From Akanthomyces muscarius (lineage: Eukaryota > Ascomycota > Sordariomycetes > Hypocreales > Cordycipitaceae), in assembly GCF_028009165.1 (NCBI RefSeq), contig NC_079241.1, positions 5,828,001 to 5,892,000 of the forward strand: 64,000 nt of DNA. The letters are read 5' to 3'. This document shows positions 1-13,100 of this stretch, piece after piece. How positions within the stretch are numbered: the first letter of the stretch is position 1; each line of letters begins with the position of its first letter. Under the pieces are notes generated by a model, which ran no database searches, was not told where the DNA came from, and worked only from the letters and a program-made list of their open reading frames with translations. The translations under genes and the position numbers were made by a program.

Positions 1-29
1 AAGATTGCATCTCAGCCTAATTTTTTTTT

Positions 30-3000
30 TTACAGCTGACCAGAAAGAAGAGCTTCAGTGGCGCTGTTGATGTATTGTCTCTTGGCGTCAAGAGGCACGT
101 CGAAGCGTCGCTCAAGCTCTTGCTTGATGCCCTTCTTGGTGACAGTCATCAGGTCTGCTGTTTTAAGAATCTCGCGAATCTCCGCCAAGAGGGCGTCATC
201 GCTGGGCAGGCCAACCATGTCCTCTGGGGAAAAGAACTGAGAGCCACCGTAGGAGCTCATACGGTTGCCGCCCATCTCAGAGTGAGCCAACGACATGCGA
301 GACATGCTGCGCGGGTCGTGAGTCATTTGGGGCATGGGCGGTACCAGACCAGTAGTTGAGCCAGGGCGGCTAGGGTAACCGTACTCGGAAACGTGAGGAT
401 GGGCCTTGGTGGCGTAGCTGTAGCCGGAGACTTCGGAACGTGAGTCGTCGCGAGAAGTTTGCGTCTCCCAGAGCTCGGCCTGGTAGTCCTCCCACCTCTT
501 GCGGGGAATCGAGCTGGGGTCGAACTTGCCCTCGTCGGAAACGACGACCTTCTTGCCCTTCTCACCAGCCACGACACGAGTGTTACCCCAAGCAAAGTCA
601 TCCATGTTCCAAAAAGCGTACAGGGGAAGACCAAAGCTGAAGACGGGGATAGCAAGGATATATAGAATCATCCAACCAACCATTTCCCATTTGCGGCGCA
701 GGATGAAAATGATGGCCTGGAGGCCATAGATAACACCCAGCAGAATAAATGCAGTGATTGGGACAACACTCGGGTTTTGGACGACGCGGACAATCAGATA
801 GACGATATAGGCGAGTGTGACGGGCTGGACTATGGTGCTGAGCAAGTCGATGAAGACGACAAATCGCATACTAAAACAGCAGAAGCCACAGAGTTGAGCC
901 ATGGGAATCAGCTCAACGAGATTGTGGACAGTAGAGTTAATCCAACGACGACGCTGTGAGAGGAAGACCTTCCAAGAATCCGGTGCAATAGTCCAAGCAT
1001 GAGCAGTGAAGATGTACTTGGTCTTGTACTTGTTGTGATACTTGAGGAGCAAGGTCGTAAGATAACGATCCTCACCGAGATGCAGCAGGTTCTTCATGTG
1101 CAGAGTGTCAACACGAATTGTGGAATAGTCCTCCACAATCTCGCGGCTGACGAAGAGGGGTTTGCCAGTCTCCGCAGCGCGAATTCTGTACATGGAGAAA
1201 CAACCAGGCAAACAGGTGACGGAACCGAAAAGAGACTCGAATGCCTTGGACAGATTGTGCGAAATATAGTACTCATAGACCTGGATCATCGTGATGAAGG
1301 AGGACTTGGCATTGGTCAGGGCAGTCTCACCACAAACCGCAATCAAGCGTGTGTCGTCAATAAAGGCAGACACCATGCGGCTAGCAGAATCAGGCGCAAC
1401 GACTGTATCGGCATCAATTTGCAGCATAAACTCGTAAAAGGTGGGGTTGACACCGATAATGTTGCGAATCTGGTGGTACATTTCGAGTTCCAGGGGACTC
1501 ATAGCAAGGTTATAGTGAACACGGTTGAGGAAGCGCATAATGATCATCTGAGAGTCACGCTTGCCACGGTTACCGGGGCGGCCAACCTCGGAGGGCTTGC
1601 CGACCTTGACAATAACCATGAAAGGAACAATGTGACCTTGGACTTCATAGAGACCGGAATAGACCTTGCCCATGTTGTGCTGCTTGAGACCCTCACCAAG
1701 AGACTCAAAGCTCAAAGGCTCGGGATCAACGGTATCAGCGACTCCAAGAATGTCGAGCACAATGCGAGGCGTGGGGCGATCGTTTCCTTGGCCGATAATC
1801 ATTCCGTCACAAACAATGATTAAAAGTTTGCGCTTATCATCATACTTCATTCTAGCAGCCGAGTCGATGGCACGGCGTAGAGAGTCCTCGTCCTCGGTAT
1901 AGGCAGGAATTTGGCAGATGACGAATTTGTCGAGGTTTTCGGGAATATTCTTGCCTCCAAATTGCAGAGCAGCAAGGAACTTGAACAGGATGACGGAACC
2001 CAGCACGATAGTGACAGCAAGGATCAGATACGTGGCCAACTGGCAGCGGGTCGAGTTTCGGGTATCGACATCGCCAACATAGAAGAGATTGTCCAGGCAG
2101 GTCTTCATTCTTCCGCGCAACGCCGCATCCATGGATAAAGATTCCCAGTACTTTGTCATGTCTGAGCCAGACTGGACTTGGAACATTTGAACGACGTCAT
2201 CAGACATGAAGTTTGCAAGAGACGCGTCATCAGGAGGTTTCTCGCCAGGCTTGGCGAGAAGTCGACGACCACCAGCCATGTAAGTGGTGAGATCGTAGAC
2301 GCGGCCGCCAATAATTCCAATCTTTTGTTGCTTATCGTTGAGCTTCTTTATGTACTGGGGCGTGTAACCGACAGTACCCTTTTTGAAAAGGGCACGCAGC
2401 ATAGTCATTTGCTCGTAGTACCAATCGGGACGGGTATCGTTGGTGTAGTAGCGGAAGTCATGATACTTGGAGTTGAGGTCCTGGGTGCTGATAAGCGCAG
2501 GGGAAATGCCAGTAAAGTTGGTGTTCTTGTAATCGAGCGTGACTTCAGGGTTCACGTTGCCATCTTTGCCCTGGCAGAGAGCATTGACTTGAATGGGGAA
2601 GAGGGAGCTGATGTCCAGGCCGGCGTAGTTGAGGAGTAGTTTCTGGTTGAGGTACGACGGGTAGTGATGAGGGGCATAGGATGCCAAGTCGTACACGTAT
2701 CCACGAACAGAAACCAAGGCGCCGTTGCTACCTTTGCCATTGTGTGAAGACAGCTCTGCTGAACTGTACACATGTTGCGTGGGGCAGATGAGCAAAGGAA
2801 AAACAACGATGAAGAAAGCAGCGACCAGACAGAGGAGCCAAATGAGCATGTTGATGGCGAGCTTTTCCCTCCAGGCCATGCGGACATCTTTGCGAGGCAT
2901 GCGGCCGATCCAGCGAATGACGAAGTCTGGAACGAGCCAAGTGAGCAAATAGACCATGAAAACCCATCGCTTGCGGCTCGGGCTGTCCTTATACTCTTCG

Positions 3001-5674
3001 ACTTCAACCAGATCTTTCTCATTGCCTCGCTCGGCCATCTGTTCACGGGTGTCAAAATTCTTGAACATGTCACCGCCACCAATGGCAGACACGCCAGCCT
3101 CAGATCGCGTGTCATCGCCTGCGGCGAAATATCCACTCTTGGTCTTCTCGCCGTACATGAGAGGAGTGTTGCCACCAGAGACAAGCTGCTCCTTGGAGGC
3201 AATAAAAGGGTTGCGTTCGGGGACACCGTAGCTCTCGCCATCACCCGAGGCCATGCCCCGAGCAGGGCCATTAGCAGTCAGATGGGCAACCTCCATCCAG
3301 CATCGTTCACTAAGGAACACACCAGTAGATCCGACCTGCACCTCATTGCTCGGCCAGCGCCTCTCTTCGATAACAATTTCAGCGCGCTCACGCTCACTGC
3401 CAACGAGAATGGTCTCGGAGTCGATAAGACCGAGGAACTCGCCAAATGGCAAGAATAGACTAAAATCTGCAGAGCGCAGGCGCTGACTGATCTCCGCGAT
3501 ACCAAAGGTCTGGACCTGGGTTCTCACGCACTTGCTGTCAAACTGGTTGGCAATGCGGCGGTCATTGGGCTTCAGGCAGAACACAAAGTAAGCGTTGGTA
3601 CCGGGGTCAGTGACAGCCTTCTGCACATTGTCTAGGGATGAGAGAAACTGGCCAGAGGCACCCTGGTCAAAACCAGTGGCGGTGGCGCCACGACGCTGAT
3701 CCTTTTCGCGAGACTCGCGAGAGTCGCCGAGTTGCTCAAGACGATCAAGAGCGTCCTGCTGCTGTTGGCGGCGGGAGCCTGTTGGGCGAGCTCTAGTGCC
3801 CTTGCGAGACATGACGCTGGGGGCACGGGTAGGCTTCGAGCTGACCGAGGCTTGCATAACGGTGGTTCTCTCGTTGGGGTGGGTGACGGTTTGAAGGGCA
3901 TCCTGTCCAAAGAGACGAGCAACAAATTCGCTCTTGGTTGTGTTGACCATGTTGAGCAAATCACCCGAGATGAGCTCTCCATTCTCTTCGATGAGACCTC
4001 TGATAGGGTAGTCAACTTCACCAGCGAAGTGTTTGACGGTGAAGGTAGCGGCGGTGTTCTCCGTCATGAAGTTGCTTCCAGGCAGCTTGGCAGTGGCAGA
4101 GCCAATCTCAATAGCGGCATTCTTGTTTTCGAAACGCTTGCGGAAGCTCTCAAGGAGCTGCATGTCGGTGCGGTTTCGGCGGCTTTGGTCGTCAAGAATG
4201 CTGAGCAGGCCATTGCCGGGCTTGAGCAGTCCCTTGACGGCATCCGAGTTGTCAAAGTAAGATGTCGGGGCAACACTGACTTCCTCGGACTCGAGCATTT
4301 CAGCCTTGCGGTCGAAGAAGTTGTGAAGAGTGACGTTATAGAGAGCCTCTGTGGCAGCGTTGTTGAGTAGCTGATCGAGAACAGATCTGGTGGAGCTCTG
4401 CTGAACGAAACCGGGGAAGTCAACAACGGAAATAGTGTTGGCGATGGACTCCTCGGGAGCACACAGACGCTGGTTGGCTGATTCCATGATCCAGGCAACA
4501 AGCAGGGCATAAAGGGTTCTAGCGAGCTCATTGGCATGAGCACGAGCGCCGGTAGGATCAAGCATGACGGTGACTCGCTCCTTTTGGATCATCTTGGTCT
4601 TGTAACCAAGGGTGGTTTGCAGATCATTGGCATTTATGCCGAGGAACGCAGCAACAATGGCAAGGACATCCTTGTTCTTGACTCCGGTGAAAGAGTTGGC
4701 ACCTTCGTGGGAGAAGCCACCGCTGTCAGCGCCAGTGGCACTGGTGTCACTGGCGCTCTCGAATTCAAGCTGGCCAATGTGGAGAATAGCAGCAAGCATC
4801 TGGCAAATCTCGGCAATGTCATTGCGAGGAAACTCGAGCTTCTTGAGGGCCGTCTTGAAGAGCTGGAAGCCTTCGGCATCATTGATACCGACCTTGAGCT
4901 GGGTTGGGTGACCAAGGTACTTCCAACGGGTGGCGCCGGCAACGGGCGAGTCGTCGAGGCCAAGATGGGTCTTTTCGGCGGCGCTTGTTCCGGCCAACAG
5001 ATAGTACAAGGCGTGAAAGTTGCGTTCACCAGTGGGAACATCTGTGATTCGGCTTCTTTCCAGTCTGTGGTCGAGGAGCTTACCGCCAATGAGGATGGGG
5101 TTGGTTGTGGAGGACGTGTCGTATTGCAGCTCGTAAAAGAGACCCGACTTGGAAGCAGTTGGGGTGGTGGCGGTCTTTGTCGTCGTGAGGGTATCGAAGA
5201 CGTAGGCCGCGAGAGAAAGTTTGTTGGAAAGGGGAGTTGACGACTTGTTGAGCAGCGCGGTAAGGAGGTGCGAGCGGATCGTGGACTTGCCCGAGCCGGA
5301 TTCACCACTGCAGACATGTATGTTAGCACGACAATCTTTATTCTTCCAGATGTCAATGGGGGGCTTCCTTACAGAAATACGACGGCTTGGTTTTCGGAGC
5401 GGTGGCCAAGCCTCAACCAGGCACGGTCGGCCATGTCTTCGGCACCAGCCATGGCACTTCCCTCTTTGCCGCCATCGGGGCCCTTGGAAGACGAGGTGTA
5501 CGTGTTGAGGCAGACGAGGCCGTGTGAGGAGAGTCGAGCGGTGGGATGAGCGACATGGAAACGGCTGGCAAGATGAGCAGTGATGTGCGTATCGGACTGG
5601 AGATGAGTCGGCAGGGAGGGCAGCGAGTCCTGGGTATGCGCGCCTCCGCCGAGATTCAGCATGTTGGAAGCCAT
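30..5674 (-). CDS. chsV: Class V chitin synthase with myosin motor-like domain
   Basis: Membrane chitin synthase that polymerises GlcNAc from UDP-GlcNAc for the cell wall. Exon 1 is 5674..5373 and exon 2 is 5307..30, with a 65-bp intron (GTAAGG donor, TGCTAAC branch, CTGCAG acceptor). The sum is 1,859 codons plus stop, the usual length for class V (about 1,850-1,870). Domains in order: myosin-motor-like region (about 1-780) with intact P-loop GESGSGKST at 102-110; two membrane segments near 880-940; cytochrome-b5-like region (about 945-1110); a membrane segment near 1190; chitin synthase domain with DADT near 1402 and QRRRW near 1552; a membrane cluster at about 1580-1660; and a C-terminal DEK_C-type domain (about 1800-1859). 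The first ATG gives the N-terminus expected for the family. It lies head-to-head with the class VII gene at 10198. Class assignment rests on the P-loop-bearing motor domain and on family resemblance. Confidence 0.97.
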
Positions 5675-8600
5675 GTTGGGCGAGCAGCCAGGAATTGGCT
5701 CTCGAATGGACTAGGCGAGGTTGTTGACGATGTGAAGAGCAGCTTGCGGAACAGTGTAGGAGAAGGAAGGAGAACCCGGATCACGGTCGACTTCGTGTAC
5801 CGGGGCGTGTTGCGTCCGAAGACAGTATGTCTGAAACAGTGCGTCGCTGGGCGTGTGGGAGAAAAAGCGAGGGGAAGCCCAAGACCTGTGCAAAGCGAGA
5901 GAGGTGCAACAGGGGACAGGGCTGAATGAATCAAACGAAGGTCAAGAAACTAGGGAGTAGAGAAAGCAAAACTGCCCCGCGGAAGGGATTGAAGCAGCGC
6001 AGCAAGAGGTGGTGTTGTGATGACCAAAGCAAAAGAAAAAAAGATTCGAGGGTTTGTCCAGACGGACCAGGCCAGAGAAGCCAGGCGCCAGGCTTGACGG
6101 GGGGCGCAGCTGCACGGAAACAGTGTGAGTGCTAATAATGCCAGACGGGCCAGTTCAGCGCGCAACTCCAATCGGGGCAACAGACGGTACCCGCTCGGCC
6201 GCTAGGCACAGCAGTTTGACTGTTTAAATCCAAATAAAGCAGCACGACAGGGCAGGGGATCAGGGACTGCCAGCGGCGAGGCGAAGAGGCTCGACCTCGT
6301 GTTAGCTCGCGCTAGGGGTCAACGGATGGAGTCCGGTGGGGACTGAGGGAGGGGGCGTGTGTCCTTGCATGCACGGCAGAGCCCGCGTCCGGCTGGCTCA
6401 ACGTTCCATGAGCGCAGTTTTGTGCTGCCAGTGGCTCGCAACAGCACCTGCAACCGCTGAAAACCGTGTTCAACAGCGGCTGCGGCTCTGAAATCACAGT
6501 GATGCCGCGTTGACGGCATGGGCCACTGAAGGCACTGTAATTACAAAAGCTGCTGTCCAACTCACCCACTGAATTCATGATGCCTGTCCAACGATGCTCT
6601 ACCAGTACGGATACAGGTGCTGATCATCCTTAGCGTCCCGATACCTCCACCCACACGCATTCTCTGTCGCTGTTCGCAAGAGACGCGTCGAGATGGCAAA
6701 CACCCATCATGTTTTGTCCCAGTTGCCCGTTCTCCTTTGCCTGTCCCACAGAACTTGTCAATACGGCCTTTGTTTTCGTCTCGGGTCCTGCGGAATGGAT
6801 GTCATCCCCCGATATCTGTCTCGACATCTACCCCAGATTATACACATATTCTCCGCGTGGTCCACATTCCACTGCATCGACGTTGCAAAGGGAGAATGAG
6901 ATGGCCACTGACTGCTGCTTTGACCCTTGTTCTTCTTTTTTTCTTTTTTTTTTCTTTTCCTTTTCTGTCAACTTGCCAGCTGACCGCATCTTCTTCTCTC
7001 GCTTAATTCTTATAGTGCCTGCATACTTGCCTAGGCAGCGTTGGTAGCGATCCCATGCTTGAACCCATGTCCGAACATCCTCATCTGCACGTAGTATTAT
7101 CCTCGAAACTATTTACGGGATCATCCAGGAGATTACTAAACTCTCCGCTGTTGTGACTTTGTTGATGACATGGCCGAGACAATTCATAACAACTGTAATT
7201 AGATTGAGACTCGGACAAACCATCCGACATGGTCCAATGAAAGACGTGCAACGTTTGGAACTCTGTACGGCTATGTCAGAACGAATCATGTACCACATGC
7301 CCAACGGAGAAGTGTCAATTAAAAAAGTTTGCACAAGCGCACGCACCCCTGGTCGTCAAGATGCATCATCTCTTCTCTGTGCAGAGGCCAAGCTGAACAA
7401 TCAGGCAAACAGCACAATTTCCGCGACGATGTTCGCGCGCTACGGCAGGGGTGGCGCGGCGCGGCTCAAAGTGCTCAAGGGAAGCTTTGTCTCCTCGATC
7501 TCAATTTAAAGAGGTCGGTCGGAACGTTCTAAAAGGGTGGGCTAGCGTTCGTCTACTCTGTTGTACCAAGAGCAGCCACTGCCTCCTATTCTCTCTAGCA
7601 GAAGCATGGCGTGCATGTCTGCCACGCTGCCAACTGCTGGCACTTGGACGCTGTGGTCACCAGTGGATCTCGATGTGAAACACTGGCTGAGAGAATTCTT
7701 TTTTTTTTTTAACTGTTATTCTGGAGCTCCCTGGTCTTGCGTCCAGTGTGCTGGTGCGAATGGTTTGCTTGCATTTCGACCAGGATACAACCTATCGTAG
7801 ATCGGGAGTTATCCAAGTGTTGACAAAGCCAAGGTAGTGGAATACCTTGGGTAGGGCGATTTGTGCAGCCAGAAGATCGACGACACGATATGCATCGTGG
7901 CAGGGCTCGATTTCGGGCACTGCCAGAGTGGTGGCGCGCGCTTTCCAGCTCTTCCTGATAGTAGCGTGTTCTGGTAATCGTGGGAGATGAAGCGTTCAGG
8001 GGTATGCCCCATGCTGTGCTACCACTGTCCAGATTCGCTGCAACGCTACAGACAAGGCATCGCGCTGGCATCTGCTGGCGAGGCGTGGTTATTGAGTTGT
8101 CCACGATGGTGTGCGACATGCATTAAGCTTGCCAGCGGTGGCAGATTCCACGGAGAGCGGCCCGGAGTGGGGATAACGCGATGAGTGCATTCCGAGCTTG
8201 GGAGCCAGCGGGCAGAAGACTCGCCAACACGTTATTTCCTAGGTACCATAACATGGGCATAACATGGGACGGAGACATGGTGGCATCGCCCGCAGCACTG
8301 GAATCTGGAGCTGCGGACACATGAAGAAAGCAAGCACTAGCATCGCGGTGCCGCAGGTGCAAGTTCCTATGTTCATACCAGACGTCAGGGATCCCTTATC
8401 CGTAGACAGACTGGAGGAGAAAAAAACAGGCGCAGCAGTGTCCGGCGGGCGGGCCTCATGGTGCGTATCCCGATATAGAGTCGTCAGATCTGCATAGCCT
8501 CCTTGGATGAAGGTGGCGCGCACCAGTAATGCAGTGAGAGTTTTTCTTGGTGGGCAAATACGAGAAAAATACGTTTCGCCACGCACAAATTCACAATGCG

Positions 8601-9991
8601 CCATGCGCCAGTGGCTCATGAAGGCCATGCACGCTGGAGGGCCTATCTGGCTTCCCTCCGGGGCAACCGCCAGCCACGGATCCCTCGTACACACACGACA
8701 GACAGCCACTGAACTTCGTATTTTCTGGCCACATGCAAGAAAGAAAAAAAGAGGCTGCCCGAGTGATGTTTTCGATACAGGTGCAGTCGCACCATGACAG
8801 AGTTTTCTTTTGCCTCTTTTTCTTTTTCGTTTTTTTTTCTTTTTCTTTTCTTTTTCGTTACTCTTTTGCGACCTCCTGGTATATCAGGAAAGTCTTCTCT
8901 CTTCTTTGCTTCGGCCGACCAGAGAGCACGCTGTCCGGGGGCTACACAGCGGCTGCCTTTCCGTCTCCGTGGCACCATTACGGAGCCCAGCTCAGCTGCT
9001 CATCTCGCTTGGCGCCAGTGCTTGTAGATTTACTGATACCTAGGTACCTGTAAGAGCTGTGGGGGGCATCAGCTACGAGAGAACAGACGCCGGCTCTGTC
9101 CAGCTCGAACAGATGCATTTTGGCAATTTAAAATGACCAAGCAATAGTAGATTCCGAACCATTCATGCGCATTTGCAATAATGATGTAGACAATCCATAA
9201 CTCGAAAGGGCTACCACGCTGGCTAGCTGGCTTGCCTGCTGGCTCCTTGCTGGCCGCGCCCCACCAGCCCTGAGGCTAAAGCGCTGTGGTGGGCCAAGCA
9301 GCCTAATTATGGCGCCGGGCTGTCAAGCGGCCACCCCCTGGGCCCCTGAAGCCTGCGCCGATAAGTGCGCTGATTGCGCGATCCGCCCGCCGTAACAGAT
9401 ATTTTTTTCCCAGGCTCTTGTCGCAAAGCATTTAGGGGGTACAATCCACTGTAGCTTTTGTTAGCGTCGAAGCAACGGTGCTGTTGACACAACCTTCCGT
9501 TCTTTCGTAGCTGCACCTGTGCCTGAGTGCCTGAGTTCCAGCGGTTTATTAACAACTCAACCCAGCTCTGTAGGTAGGTGCTGTTTTTAGCATGCTGTAG
9601 CCCCCGTATTCTCTCCCCATTGCCTGCCTCGCCCACCCACCCCTGCCTCGCCCACGCCACGCCCGCCAAACCCTGCGCTGCGCCTGTCTGTTTGTTGCTG
9701 TCACCTCCAACTCGGTGATTCTCTTCCCAACTTTTCTTCTTTGACTCTTTGGCTGTTTCACTGTTTTGCAGTCTTTCTCTCTGCTCCCCTGGCCTCGACC
9801 TGCCTCACTCGCTTCGGCAGCTTCATTCTTCCTTTTCTCACATCACATTCGCTATTCTCTCCTCCACACGCCCCCCCTTTGCGCCTCGTTGCCTTCATAT
9901 CATTCAAGGGGAATTTTGGCACGTCTACGCTCGCTTCGATACCAGAATAACGCCTTCTACTTCGGCGTTGGCATTGTTAATTCTTGTTGCA

Positions 9992-10033
9992 TTCGTGTCC
10001 TCTGGAGTATCGTTCGTGTCCTCTGGAGTATCG
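9992..10033. repeat. 21-bp perfect tandem duplication in the chsVII 5' leader
   Basis: Two adjacent identical 21-bp units (9992-10012 and 10013-10033, each containing CCTCTGGAGTATCG) lie about 165 bp upstream of the class VII start codon. No function is evident. The copies are identical, which suggests a recent slippage or duplication event. Confidence 0.85.
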
Positions 10034-10047
10034 TTCGAGCCTCTCCC

Positions 10048-10059
10048 ATGATCTTCTAA
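10048..10059 (+). other. Possible short upstream ORF in the chsVII leader
   Basis: ATG ATC TTC TAA lies 138 nt upstream of the class VII start codon (10198). It matters only if the transcript begins upstream of it, which cannot be told from sequence alone. The T/C-rich DNA further upstream is typical of fungal transcription start regions. Confidence 0.3.
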
Positions 10060-10197
10060 GATACGCGCAACGTTTCGCCATTTCTTCCGCGTTAGTCTAG
10101 ACAGCCACAGCCGTTGCCAACGTTTTGTTCGATCTGGTCCGACTCCAACGCCTCTCACGTCCTCAGGGGACTTTAATCTCGACGACCCGCCGCAACC

Positions 10198-13100
10198 ATG
10201 GCGAACCGAATGTCCATGTTCTCGGTCGCCTCTGAAGGCCCAGGGAACAATCGCGGTCCTCAGACTGCCCAGGTGTCCACCACGACCCTGCTCAACACTA
10301 TACACAACATCTACCTCGCCAGCCAACCCCATCAACTGGATTCGAGCACCAGTCTTGTTGTCAACACTTGGCTCACCGCCTCCCAAGGCGGTCCTACCGT
10401 CGATGCTGCTCTCGCCACCAGAGCGTGGGAGCACGCTCGCCGCCGTGCCGAGGATGGCTTAATCGTGCTTGGGTAAGTTGACATTTGTGCCATCTCTGCT
10501 CTTCGTCAGGAGTCTAACCTTCTGGTAGATCTTTGCATTCTTCTGCCCCGTCCGTCCTCGTCCCATTCATCTCTTCGCTGCCGTTCACGATCCCGAATTC
10601 TATTTTCAAAGCGTTCGACTCTGTCCAGCCATTCCTGCGCTGCGTCACGCCTTACAATCCATCCTTCCCTCGACAGGCTGCTTTGAGCGCGACCTTTACG
10701 CTCAACCTGGCCGGAAACCTTTCGGCTGCCAGCCTGGCTCTGTCACAAGGTGGAATCGATACCGAAAATGGCCTTTTCAACATTCCCGCCAGCGCTGGAT
10801 ACCGCGCGTTTGATGTATTTTACTATCTGCTCACGTCCGCGTCTACACCCGCCGAACGCGAGTTCCTCGGTCTCCAGGCTCCTTCGACCTATGCTCTTCT
10901 CGCTCGGTCGTCTACCTACACTCCGCCCACATACCTGCCCACTGCCGACGATTCTGCCTCTGCCGACGACTTCCGCCAAGCCCTCAAAGACATTGGCATC
11001 AAGGGATCTGCCCACCGAAACTTTATTTCTACTCTGGCTGGTCTTCTGAAACTTGGTAACACTCTTGATTATGAGCTCGAGTCCGAGTCCCTCGATGAGC
11101 TTTGCGACGAAGCCAGTGGTCTGCTTGGCCTCGAGCCAGAAGTGCTTACTGCCAAGTGCAGCACCGAAGACCGCCGCATCCTTGTCAGCGGCCTCTACGA
11201 GTCACTCGTCGACTGGGTCATTTCCAAAGCCAATACTGCCATCGCATCGCAAATGACCCGAATCCGTGATGGCGAGGAATCTGCAGATGGCCGTGGTGTG
11301 CGCACCCCGACCTCGGAGGAGGACAATGGCGATACCGTCAACCTCACCGTCGTCGAGATCCCTGACCCTGTTCTTGGAAAAGCTGTTTGTATGCGATCCA
11401 TCTTTGATGACTCTTGCGGTATCAACTCCGAGATGATTCAGGATGGTGTCGAAGCTTCTCCCGCCGGCTCTTCCGTCATGAGAGAGGTGCAGCAGGCTGT
11501 TGCTGATGTTGCCCCGGATCTGGGCATCATGACCGGTCCCCAGGGCCGCGACCGCCAGCGCGAGCTGGAGCAGAGAGAAGTTGTTCTTGAAAGAGTTGCT
11601 CACGCCGCTGAAGATGGTGGCTTCATCAAGAAACTCCTCTTCCCCGTCCAGGGTGAGGGTATCAACCTGGGCCGTGCCGGTCGTGTTGATCTTCCTCACC
11701 TGCTCGCTTCCAGCCGTGCCTGGTACCACCTGTCCTTGCACCCTACCGACGATAGCCCGTCCAGCCTCGCGGCTCTGCCCTCCATCACCTCAGCCTGGTC
11801 CGCCGGTACCGTCTCTCGACAGCTCCGGTCGTGGCGACTCCCCGAGTGGGCAAACCGTCGTAACCGCCACCTCGACTATACCGCGGACTTTGACGTGGAG
11901 GAGTTTGTTACTCGCTACGGCCCACTTGGCTGCACTGATGGCAGGGACGGCATCGAAAGCTGGATGCTGGAGCGTGGTTGGAGCAATGGTGAAATCTTTG
12001 TCGGCAAAGAGCGCGTCTGGATCCGCGAGTCTGCCTGGTGGGACGCAGAGTCTATGCTCGATATGAAGCAAGGCACCAATGTCCAAGGCCTGAACAACAA
12101 CCCCTTTAGCAGCGGCTTTGACACATCATACTCCAATACCGGCAGCGGCTTTTTCCCGCCTCAGCCGATTGATAATACCTACGGTGCCAGTCGCGATGAG
12201 CTTGTAGGAGGACACTCTCGCAATGTCAGCCAGGCCAATCTCAGCCAGGCAGGCTTCCCCCAGGCCATGAATGTTGCTCCTTCAATGGCGCCAACTGGTA
12301 TGACTGGCATGCGCAACGTCAGCAAAGGTGATTACGGACTCGGAAACAAGGGTGATACCTACAAGGGCGATGAGTATGTTGATGGTGGCGACTACAACGG
12401 CGAGCTTGACCCAGAGCTTGCCAAGAACAAACATTTGGAAACGAAGCACACTACTGCTGGCCGCCGTGCTTGGGTCGCCATCGTCTGGGCCCTGACATTC
12501 TGGATTCCTTCCCCTCTGCTCCGATACATAGGCCGCATGCGCCGACCTGATGTTCGCATGGCCTGGCGCGAAAAGCTTGTTTTGGTCTTGATCATCTTCC
12601 TCTTGAATGCCTTGATTGTTTTCTGGATCATCGTATTTGGCAAACTGCTATGCCCGAATTTTAACAAGGCTTGGAACAAGAGTGAAGTGGCAAGTCACCA
12701 GGGTGGCAAGACATTCTGGGTTGCTATTCATGGAAAAGTCTATGACATCTCCGATTGGTGGCAGCAGCAGCACAGCGATGTTCCCCAGGTCAAGACGACA
12801 AGCGATGTCATGCAGCCACTCAATGGTTTGATCATGGATGACTATTTCGTTCCGCCTCTGAACGTTGCTTGTGGCAACCTTGGCATCAAAGAGACTACCC
12901 GGCTCACGGCCAACAGCACACCCGAGTACGAAACTGCTGTCCACACCTCAGGCTATTATGCACGATACCCAGACAGCGCTCTGCACAGTGACAATTGGTA
13001 CTATGGCACTTTCCTCCCAAAGATCACCACCTACTACCACGGTGACCTCGTCTGGAGCACAGGCGATGTCAAGTCCGATGGTAAGGAAAACCAGCACATG

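Larger units (their letters stand above)
5675..10197. promoter_or_regulatory. 4.5-kb shared upstream region of the class V and class VII chitin synthase genes
   Basis: Lies between the two divergent start codons. No ORF here resembles a known protein and codon-like structure is absent. Visible features: T/C-rich tracts on the plus strand at about 6926-6965 and 8803-8875; a T/C-rich leader from about 9600 to the class VII ATG; a 21-bp perfect tandem duplication at 9992-10033; and the motif CCTAGGTACC at about 8239 and 9041. By position it must hold promoters and 5' leaders of both genes. It is long enough for separate promoters, so shared control is an inference. Confidence 0.7.

Noticed and set aside
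999..1823. 274-codon plus-strand open frame opposite the class V chitin synthase
   Set aside because: Shadow frame over the catalytic domain; no protein resemblance.
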